Positions 1 through 5,407 of a DNA stretch of 6,592 nt are shown here, one piece after another. The stretch is from Pseudomonas sp. (lineage in GTDB: Bacteria > Pseudomonadota > Gammaproteobacteria > Pseudomonadales > Pseudomonadaceae). The stretch covers positions 1-6,592 of the forward strand of contig JAURXE010000740.1 of the NCBI GenBank assembly GCA_030654635.1, read 5' to 3'. Every line of letters starts with the position of its first letter. The stretch's first letter is position 1. Position numbers and translations under genes: made by a program. The notes under the pieces are model-generated. The model was not told the DNA's origin. It was given only the letters and a program-made list of their open reading frames with translations, and made no database searches.

Positions 1-103
1 TGCCGCTGCGCGGGTAGTTGAGGCCGAGGGTGATCGGCTCTACCGCCTGTGCGCCGGCAATAAGTCCGGCCCAAAGGGCCAGGGTGGCAGTCAGTCGTTG
101 CAT
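1..103 (-). CDS. ABC transporter substrate-binding protein, N-terminal part (runs off left edge)
   Basis: Only the first 34 codons are present. The ATG (complement of 101-103) follows a strong GGAGG ribosome-binding site about six bases upstream. The visible protein starts MQRLTATLALWAGLIAGAQA, a short basic N-terminus, hydrophobic core and AxA cleavage motif typical of a Sec signal peptide, and continues VEPITLGLNYPRSG. That start of the mature protein (ITLGLNYPxSG) resembles periplasmic binding proteins of the branched-chain amino-acid (LivJ-like) ABC importer family, so the product would bind a small solute in the periplasm and deliver it to an inner-membrane permease. The ligand cannot be inferred. 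The gene diverges from the VOC gene at 351, and its upstream region is occupied by the palindromic element at 121-316. Signal peptide and start are well supported; the family assignment rests on few residues. Confidence 0.7.
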   Translation of the reverse strand, partial: MQRLTATLALWAGLIAGAQAVEPITLGLNYPRSG

Positions 104-120
104 TGCAAGCCTCCATGTTT

Positions 121-316
121 AGGCTGTGTGAAAACTACTGCGCTCGGTTATGCGGCGTTAAAAACAGGCTCAAAATGCTCATTTACAGCTCGTAAACTGC
201 GCTTTTGACTCGCTGCGCTCGCCCTGCGGGCTAGCCTGCGGCTGTTACTGCGCTTCGCTACGTTGCGCCTGTTTTTGCCTTGCCTAACCGTCGCTCGCTA
301 CGTTTTCACAGGGTCT
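121..316. repeat. MITE-like palindromic element of about 190 bp
   Basis: The two ends are imperfect inverted repeats: 121-135 matches the complement of 302-316 at 12 of 15 positions, including an exact 9-bp TGTGAAAAC arm (127-135 against 302-310). A further internal pair is exact: AAAAACAGGC at 160-169 against its complement at 267-276. Smaller hairpins lie inside, for example TTTAC/GTAAA at 182-196 and GCCC/GGGC at 221-231. No reading frame of interest lies within it, so it is a non-autonomous element or old palindromic repeat rather than an insertion sequence. From memory, GGCTGTGTGAAAAC ends recur between genes in Pseudomonas; that is recollection, not a search. I could not define a target-site duplication. 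It fills nearly all of the divergent intergenic region between the genes starting at 103 and 351. Confidence 0.7.
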
Positions 317-339
317 GATGGGCCGGTTTTTTATCCATT

Positions 340-345
340 GGAGGT
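340..345 (+). promoter_or_regulatory. Ribosome-binding site fixing the start of the VOC gene
   Basis: GGAGGT lies five bases before the ATG at 351. An in-frame ATG at 318 has no such site and would add 11 residues encoded at the edge of the palindromic element, so 351 is preferred. Confidence 0.8.
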
Positions 346-350
346 GCGCT

Positions 351-743
351 ATGAAATTCGCTTACACCATCGTTTACGTCCCCGACGTTGAAGCCTCCTT
401 GAGCTTCTTTGAGCAGGCCTTTGGTTTTACCCGGCGTTTTTTGCATGAGTCCGGCACCTATGGCGAGCTGGAAACCGGTGCCACCGCGCTGGCCTTTGCC
501 GCCCATGAACTGGCAGCGATGAACTTTAGCGCAGGCCATGTGGCCGCCCACAGCTCGGCTAAGCCTTTGGGTATCGAGTTAGGTTTTGTCACCGAAGATG
601 TGCCGGCCGCCTATGCCCGTGCCCTGGCCGCCGGAGCCGTGGCGATTGCCGCGCCGCAGAGCAAACCCTGGGGCCAGGAAGTGGCCTATGTGCGTTGCCC
701 GGATGGCAGCTTGGTGGAGTTGTGCACCTCGATGGCGGGCTAA
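351..743 (+). CDS. VOC family (glyoxalase/bleomycin-resistance/dioxygenase fold) protein
   Basis: This is a 130-residue cytoplasmic protein with the two-module beta-alpha-beta-beta-beta architecture of the vicinal oxygen chelate superfamily. The first module begins YTIVYVPDVEASLSFFEQAFGF (residues 5-26 region, where the helix packs after the first strand) and includes GELETG (38-43). The second begins IELGFVTEDV (75-84) and ends with WGQEVAYVRCPDGSLVEL (107-124), a hallmark C-terminal glyoxalase-type motif. Glu39 or Glu41, Glu76 and Glu123 occupy positions that often ligate the metal in this fold; the usual first-strand His is not evident, so catalytic status is open. Length is normal for single-domain members. 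Substrate cannot be predicted: relatives act in methylglyoxal detoxification, antibiotic binding or aromatic-ring chemistry. It is convergent with the ovoA fragment ending at 826, and its promoter, if local, must lie in or beside the upstream palindromic element. Confidence 0.88.
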   Translation: MKFAYTIVYVPDVEASLSFFEQAFGFTRRFLHESGTYGELETGATALAFAAHELAAMNFSAGHVAAHSSAKPLGIELGFVTEDVPAAYARALAAGAVAIAAPQSKPWGQEVAYVRCPDGSLVELCTSMAG

Positions 744-746
744 GCG

Positions 747-768
747 CTAGCGGTATTGAACCGGCTAG
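747..768. terminator. Weak hairpin between convergent genes
   Basis: CTAGCGG (747-753) can pair with CCGGCTAG (761-768) around a 7-base loop, with one bulged base. It starts four bases after the VOC stop codon and lies before the convergent ovoA fragment ends at 826. There is no T-run on either strand, so it is not a classical intrinsic terminator. The position is suggestive only. Confidence 0.25.
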
Positions 769-825
769 GGTGCGCTTCAACCCACTCTACTAAGTCTTTC
801 CTCAAACCATATTGGATTGATTGCT

Positions 826-1143
826 TTAGCTGATCCGCCGCCAGAGGCTGAGCTCGGACAAGCTGTGCTGAAACTTGTGGCGGGTTTCGCGGATCACGAA
901 GGGGACTTCCACCGGCGGCGTCAGCAGTTGAAAGTGCTGATTAAGGATGGCCTTGAGGCCGTCGAGGGTCGTGAAATTCTCCCCGTCTTTTTTGAACCCA
1001 CCCAGCCAAGCCTCGCGTGGGGTGTGCTCGGTCAGCCAGGTGTAGGGCGAGGCCAGCAGCAGGATGCGGCCCGGATTGAGCCGCTTATGCACAGCCGCCA
1101 AAAATTGCGCGGGGTTATACAGGCGATCAATCAGATTGGCCGC
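826..1143 (-). pseudogene. ovoA: Displaced 3' fragment of ovoA (C-terminal end of the methyltransferase domain)
   Basis: Read on the minus strand this stretch encodes 105 codons matching residues 601-705 of the full OvoA at 3108-5225, ending in the same WRRIS but with TAA instead of TGA. By hand count about 29 of 316 bases differ, with no gaps, and about nine residues change (for example Asp to Asn, Leu to Pro and Gly to Arg). The frame is closed by a TGA immediately before the homology starts (complement of 1144-1146), and there is no ATG or ribosome-binding site, so it cannot make a functional enzyme. It lacks the SAM-binding motif and all of the sulfoxide-synthase part. Its first 17 bases serve, in another frame, as the 3' end of the esterase gene. 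It is a remnant of recombination, not a second methyltransferase gene. Confidence 0.92.
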
Positions 1144-2854
1144 TCATGTCCTCCAGCACCTTTTGCCTATCGTCGGTGCCGAGCTCATTCAGCGCATCGT
1201 TGACATCCGACCGCCAGAGGTTGCGCGCACTGCTGCTCACCGTGTTATCCAGCACCAGACGCTTCTGAAAAATCCAGAAATTCGACCAGTCAGGCCAGTC
1301 GGGCAAGCCGTCAAACTCCTTGTTCGGGTTGCCGGTGCGCATAAATTGCGCCAGGTACTTGGTGAACTTAGCGGACAGCGCCGTACGCTGACTCTGGTTG
1401 GCACTGCTACTGATAAAGCGCATCAGGTCCTGCTGCGGCGCCACGGGGAAGTTGCCGAACATAAACGGGATATCGATGCCGTGCACCGCACCAAAGGCTT
1501 CCTTCCAGGGCGCCGGAGCATCGTCCCAGTCGAAGTTGTAGCGGTAGATATTGCCCTGCAGCAGACGCAGATAGCGGCAGATATTGTCCACCGCCAGGTC
1601 TATGCCGAGGCTGAGGGCGCGATGTGCCGGACGGAAGCTCGGATAGAGCTCTGGCTTGACCACATCGGTGATGCTCAAGTTGGCCGGGTTCTGGTTGTTG
1701 ACCATATCCCACATCTGCGCGTGATCCGGTTTGAAGTAGCTCTGCAGCTCGCCGGCGAAATAGCTGCCCTCATCCTTAGTGGTGCCCAGGATCATCGGCA
1801 CCTGGTTGTAGCCGCCGAGTACCAGGTCGGCGTAACCGTCCCAGGGGATCACGGTGCCGTCGGTAAAGTGGCCCATTACCACCGGCGACGGCGTGTGGCG
1901 CACTATGTCTGCCGCCGGCAGGCCACGCAGAAAAGCGCGAATCCAACTGGCGCTCCGCCCTTGGCGAAACGCGGCCGCCTGCTGCTTGTCGCTGGCGTAA
2001 CCCTTCTCGATCAGCAACTGGTCAAGCATGGCGTTGGACTGCAGCTGACCCAGTGCGGTCGGGTAGGCATTGGGCAGGCCCGACATGCAGATCATGCGGT
2101 CGACCAAGGCATCGGCCAGCGGCGACTGCAGCAGGCCCCAGGCATTGATGCAACCGGCCGACTGCCCGGCGATGGTGACGCTATTGGGATTGCCGCCAAA
2201 CTGGCTGATATTGTCGCGCACCCACTCCAGGCTCTTGATCAGGTCCAGGGTGAGGAAGTTGCCGGAATTATCCAGGGCATCTCCATCGTGCAGGGCACTG
2301 CTGTACAGCCAGCCCAGGCTGCCGACCCGGTAATTCACCGACACCACGATGGCGTTGGCATTACGGGCGAAATTGGCGCCGTTGTAGAGCAGCTCGGATG
2401 CGGCTCCCTTGAGGTTGGAGCCGCCGTGAATCCAGAACAGCACTGGCAGGTTGCTTGCCGTGCTCTTTGGCCGCCAAACGTTGAGGTACAGGCAGTCCTC
2501 TGAACCTATGGGCTGACCGAAGGTGCTGGGATTCGGCGCCCCGAAGTAGCTCCCAAGCTGCGAACAGATGCTGGAGAACCCGCTGGCGTCGCGTACGCCG
2601 CTCCAGCTCGCCGGGTTACGCGGCGCGCGCCAACGCAACCCAGCCACCGGCGGCGCCGCGTAGGGAATAGCGCGCCAGGATTGAGTGTTGTTGATATCAG
2701 CGACACCCAACACCTGCGCGCCACCCAGGGAGGTGATGGATCGAGTGAGTGACTGACTGTCGGCGGCCTGAGCGCTGCTGGCCAAAGCAGTGAGTAGCGA
2801 TAGGGAGCTGCCAAGGAGGCAGCCACGCAGGAGCTGTTGCGAAATCCATTTCAT
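1127..2854 (-). CDS. Secreted type-B carboxylesterase (COesterase family)
   Basis: This 575-residue alpha/beta-hydrolase should hydrolyse carboxylic esters outside the cytoplasm; the natural substrate is unknown. The preferred ATG (complement of 2852-2854) gives a Sec signal peptide: MKWISQ, a hydrophobic core around residues 10-25, then SSAQA before the mature protein. An upstream in-frame TTG at 2941 would bury that signal, so it is rejected; the ribosome-binding site before the ATG is weak (GAGA). Family marks in order are EDCLYLNVW near 119, the oxyanion-hole HGGS near 143, the nucleophile elbow GQSAG with Ser232, the acid Glu362 in KDEGS, and His458 in GAVHGID. All triad residues are present with the order and spacing expected of the cholinesterase/carboxylesterase-B family. 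The extreme C-terminus is odd: the last codons (GQSD plus part of the preceding Ser) and the stop lie inside the displaced ovoA fragment, so the native tail was probably replaced. It is co-directional with ovoA, 253 bp downstream. Confidence 0.92.
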   Translation of the reverse strand: MKWISQQLLRGCLLGSSLSLLTALASSAQAADSQSLTRSITSLGGAQVLGVADINNTQSWRAIPYAAPPVAGLRWRAPRNPASWSGVRDASGFSSICSQLGSYFGAPNPSTFGQPIGSEDCLYLNVWRPKSTASNLPVLFWIHGGSNLKGAASELLYNGANFARNANAIVVSVNYRVGSLGWLYSSALHDGDALDNSGNFLTLDLIKSLEWVRDNISQFGGNPNSVTIAGQSAGCINAWGLLQSPLADALVDRMICMSGLPNAYPTALGQLQSNAMLDQLLIEKGYASDKQQAAAFRQGRSASWIRAFLRGLPAADIVRHTPSPVVMGHFTDGTVIPWDGYADLVLGGYNQVPMILGTTKDEGSYFAGELQSYFKPDHAQMWDMVNNQNPANLSITDVVKPELYPSFRPAHRALSLGIDLAVDNICRYLRLLQGNIYRYNFDWDDAPAPWKEAFGAVHGIDIPFMFGNFPVAPQQDLMRFISSSANQSQRTALSAKFTKYLAQFMRTGNPNKEFDGLPDWPDWSNFWIFQKRLVLDNTVSSSARNLWRSDVNDALNELGTDDRQKVLEDMSGQSD

Positions 2855-2973
2855 AAGTGTTGTCTCGATCTGGCCGCGAGTGATCAGCGGACTTAGGAAA
2901 GGATTCAGGCTGGTGAGCCTAGTCGCCAATCCGTTAGACAACAGAAGTAAGACGCTGTTGCACGAGTAGGGGG

Positions 2974-3075
2974 CGTAGGGCGTACATAGGGTGGACTCAG
3001 GAGCGCAGCGAACAGTCCGCCACTCTTGGTGGCCGCCAACCAGTGGCGTACTGCCTTCGGCGAGTACCGCCTACG
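2974..3075. repeat. Palindromic intergenic repeat of about 100 bp
   Basis: The outer arms CGTAGGGCGTAC (2974-2985) and GTACCGCCTACG (3064-3075) are complementary at 10 of 12 positions. Inside are GGTGGACT (2990-2997) against AGTCCGCC (3014-3021), complementary at 7 of 8, and a third hairpin around GGCGTACT (3045-3052) and AGTACCGCC (3062-3070). It occupies much of the 253-bp gap between the ovoA stop and the esterase start and shows no coding potential. Multi-hairpin GTAGGG...CCTACG units of this kind are, to my recollection, dispersed in Pseudomonas genomes. It may also stop or stabilise the ovoA transcript, but no T-run is present. Confidence 0.6.
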
Positions 3076-3107
3076 AAATCGCTCTTCACCCTTGGGTATA
3101 AATAGCC

Positions 3108-3425
3108 TCAGCTGATCCGCCGCCAGAGGCTGACCTCGGACAAGCTGTGCTGAAACTTGTGGCGGGTTTCGCGGATCACGAAGGGGATTTCCACCGGCGG
3201 CTCCAGCAGTTGGAAGTGTTGGTTGAGGATCGCCTTGAGGCCGTCGAGAGTAGTGAAATTCTCCCCATCTTTTTTGAAACCGCCCAGCCATGCTGCGCGC
3301 GGGGTGTGCTCAGCCAGCCAGGTGTAGGGCGAGGCCAGCAGCAGAATGCCGCCCAGATTGAGCCGCTCATGCACCGCCGCCAAGAATTGCGCGGGATCGT
3401 ACAGGCGATCAATCAGATTGGCCGC
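3108..3425 (-). repeat. Direct repeat copy B: the ovoA 3' end, matching 826-1143
   Basis: This is the last 318 bp of the intact ovoA gene. It aligns without gaps to 826-1143 at a constant offset of 2282 bp, with about 91% identity. Identity stops abruptly on both sides: at the Ala601 codon upstream and within about three bases after the stop codon downstream. The two copies flank the esterase gene and the palindromic repeat. Confidence 0.93.
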
Positions 3426-5225
3426 CAGGATCAAATCGTAACCGCTGAACTGCGGCTTCAGGTTGCAGGCGTCGCCCTGGAAAAACTCGACTTTATCGCG
3501 CAGCCCATCCAGGCCTAATTCGTCGAGGCGGCGGGTCTGGTAGCTGACCAGCTCGCCTTCTTCGCAGCGGGTGTAACGCAGCTGGCCTGTCTCAGCCAGT
3601 TGCACGCCCTGGCCGATAAAGCGCGCCGAGAAATCGATGCCGGTCACCTGGGCAAAGTGTTTGGCCAACTCAAAGCTGGCGCGCCCTGTGGCGCAGCCTA
3701 GATCCAGGGCTTTTAACGCGGGTTGCTCGGCCATGGCCTGGATGGCCAGTTGGGCCAAGGCGCGGGAGAAGTTCGGTACGCCGAAGTAGCAGTCGCCGTA
3801 GTGAAACTCGGCGTATTCGCTGAGCAGCTTATCGTGTTCGTAATTGGACGCAGGCGTCATGGCGGGACTCTCGGCGACTATGTAACGGAAACCGGCATGC
3901 TGAAAAAAATGCCGGCGAAAGGCGTAACGGGCGCTACCCAACGATTGATTGCCGCAGGAGATCCACGAGCCGCCCTTAAACAGGTTGTGCCGCTGATCGA
4001 AGGTCGGCGTACTGAAATCGTCGTAGATTGGCTGCACCGAAAAACCATCGAAGGGGTAGATCGGCGTCTCGCTCCACTGCCAGAGATTGCCGCGCACGTC
4101 ATAAAACTCGCCATGTTTGAACTGATCGACCGGGCAGGGCGAGGCATGGTGGTCGAGCTGGATATTGGCCGTGGCGCGCTCCGGGGTGCGCTCATCGCTG
4201 ACGCCGGTGTGCTGGTACAGGCGCTGCCACTGATCTTCGCTGGGCAATCGTACCGGCTGGTTAAGCTGCGCGGCCTTCCAGTTGCAGAAGGCTTTGGCCT
4301 CGAGGTAATTGACCTCCACAGGCCAGTCCCAGGGCATGGCGATCTCTTCGGTGAGCAGGCGCAAGCGCCAGCCGCTGTCGTCGTGGCGCCAGAAATTCGG
4401 CCAGTGAGCCTCTGCAAACTCACGCCAAGCCAGGCCTTCGGCGTCCCACCAGCGTGGCTCGCTGTAGCCGTTGTCGGTGACGAACTGCAAAAACTCCTGG
4501 TTGCTGACTAGAAACTGGCTGGCCGTAAAGGCCGCCACTTCGGCCCGATGCTGGCCGTATTCGTTGTCCCAACCGTACAGGTCATCGCTGGCCGCCTTGC
4601 CCAACTGCACTACGCCGGCCGGTACCGGCAGCAGCTGGTTAAGCGGTGCGTGGCGGTGCGCCGTGCTCGGCCAAGGTCGCCACTGCGCATGCGGGCGCAC
4701 CAGTTCCAGAGGGTGTTGGCGAATCAGCACCGAGGAGGTTTCCAGGTGGATCAGCTCGTGTTCGATGCCCATCAGAATCGCCCACCAGGGGTTCTGGGCA
4801 TCAATCGGCAAACTCAGTGGCGCCGTACGAATCACCTCGCTGACCACCTCGCGCACTTGCCGACGATAGTCGCGCACGGCCGCCACGCTGGGCCAGTCGT
4901 AGTTATCCTCGTTGAGGTCGTCCCAGCTCATTTCATCGACGCCGACGGCAAAGATCGACTCGAAGCGCGGGTTGATCCGCTCGTCGATCAGTCGCGCCAG
5001 CAGCAGTTTGTTGATAAAGAAGGTCGCGGTATGGCCGAGATAAAAAATCAACGGATGGCGCAGGTTGATCGATTTTTGCAAGAAGCCGCGGTCATCGGCC
5101 AGCAGCTCGAACAATTGCTCATAACGGCTAAAGGTGGCCAGAAAATAGACGAGGATCTCTTCACGTTTGCTCGCCACATCGCCAGTAAGCAGGCTGGGCG
5201 TGCGCAGTGTGGTTGGGCCTGGCAT
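3108..5225 (-). CDS. ovoA: OvoA: 5-histidylcysteine sulfoxide synthase / mercaptohistidine methyltransferase
   Basis: OvoA starts ovothiol A biosynthesis. Its N-terminal non-heme Fe(II) part uses O2 to join cysteine sulfur to C5 of histidine as a sulfoxide; after a separate PLP lyase (OvoB) cleaves this, the C-terminal SAM domain N-methylates the 5-thiohistidine. From the ATG at 5225 the protein is 705 aa, about the normal OvoA length. A DinB-like helical domain (about 20-165) holds His65 (LGHTATF) and the HX3HXE iron motif His156/His160/Glu162 in EHELIHLE. An FGE-sulfatase/EgtB-like domain (about 195-455) includes VEVNYLEAKAFCNWK, NLWQWSETP, KGGSWISCGN and FRRHFFQHAGFRY. A methyltransferase domain (about 475-705) has SAM motif I ALDLGCATG (506-514). 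A TTG two codons upstream is a poorer start because GAGA is well placed only for the ATG. The fused methyltransferase and the HX3HXE motif separate it from EgtB. Its last 318 bp are duplicated at 826-1143. Confidence 0.95.
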   Translation of the reverse strand: MPGPTTLRTPSLLTGDVASKREEILVYFLATFSRYEQLFELLADDRGFLQKSINLRHPLIFYLGHTATFFINKLLLARLIDERINPRFESIFAVGVDEMSWDDLNEDNYDWPSVAAVRDYRRQVREVVSEVIRTAPLSLPIDAQNPWWAILMGIEHELIHLETSSVLIRQHPLELVRPHAQWRPWPSTAHRHAPLNQLLPVPAGVVQLGKAASDDLYGWDNEYGQHRAEVAAFTASQFLVSNQEFLQFVTDNGYSEPRWWDAEGLAWREFAEAHWPNFWRHDDSGWRLRLLTEEIAMPWDWPVEVNYLEAKAFCNWKAAQLNQPVRLPSEDQWQRLYQHTGVSDERTPERATANIQLDHHASPCPVDQFKHGEFYDVRGNLWQWSETPIYPFDGFSVQPIYDDFSTPTFDQRHNLFKGGSWISCGNQSLGSARYAFRRHFFQHAGFRYIVAESPAMTPASNYEHDKLLSEYAEFHYGDCYFGVPNFSRALAQLAIQAMAEQPALKALDLGCATGRASFELAKHFAQVTGIDFSARFIGQGVQLAETGQLRYTRCEEGELVSYQTRRLDELGLDGLRDKVEFFQGDACNLKPQFSGYDLILAANLIDRLYDPAQFLAAVHERLNLGGILLLASPYTWLAEHTPRAAWLGGFKKDGENFTTLDGLKAILNQHFQLLEPPVEIPFVIRETRHKFQHSLSEVSLWRRIS

Positions 5226-5266
5226 GGACAATTCTCAAAAAAAAGATGGGATAACCATAGCCCCGA

Positions 5267-5308
5267 AAATGTGACTTGCGCCACGCTTTTTTGCCGGGTG
5301 AAATGTGA
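5267..5308. promoter_or_regulatory. Paired AAATGTGA direct repeats upstream of ovoA (candidate operator)
   Basis: AAATGTGA occurs at 5267-5274 and 5301-5308, 34 bp apart, in the 182-bp gap between the PLP-protein gene and ovoA. In the direction of ovoA these read TCACATTT, about 40 and 75 bases before the start codon. MocR regulators such as PdxR are known to bind direct repeats near the genes they control, which is why I list it; two 8-mers could also occur by chance. I see no convincing -35/-10 pair. The rest of the gap holds a GC-rich GGC-type run beside the PLP-protein stop (about 5389-5407) and a short GGCGCTG doublet near 5348. Confidence 0.2.
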
Positions 5309-5407
5309 ACTGCTGTCGCAACTCCGGGCATCGTTATCGCTGCCAGGGGCGCTGGCTGGCGCTGACACAGAGGCAAGAGTGTTGGTCTCGGGCGGGCGGC
5401 GGGCGGC

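Noticed and set aside
121..316. Insertion sequence or structured RNA in the left intergenic region
   Set aside because: The inverted-repeat ends suggest a mobile element, but no transposase is encoded. The pairing follows palindrome symmetry rather than any riboswitch or ncRNA architecture that I recognise.
318..350. Earlier ATG for the VOC protein
   Set aside because: It has no Shine-Dalgarno sequence and the extra residues are not VOC-like; GGAGGT sits properly spaced before the ATG at 351.
826..1101. A separate 91-residue methyltransferase gene
   Set aside because: Its only possible start is a TTG inside sequence homologous to the middle of the OvoA methyltransferase domain, with no ribosome-binding site. 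It lacks the SAM-binding motif, so it is a gene fragment.
1064..2503. Long plus-strand open frame (479 codons) opposite the esterase
   Set aside because: It is antisense to a well-supported esterase with an intact catalytic triad and signal peptide. Its translation shows no recognisable domain, and long antisense frames are common in GC-rich DNA.
2855..2941. N-terminal extension of the esterase from a TTG at 2941
   Set aside because: It would place 29 residues before a typical signal peptide, has a rare start codon and has no ribosome-binding site.
3076..3107. Intrinsic terminator after ovoA at ACCCAAGGGT
   Set aside because: The palindrome has only four base pairs with a two-base gap, which is too small to form a stable loop, and it lacks a T-run.
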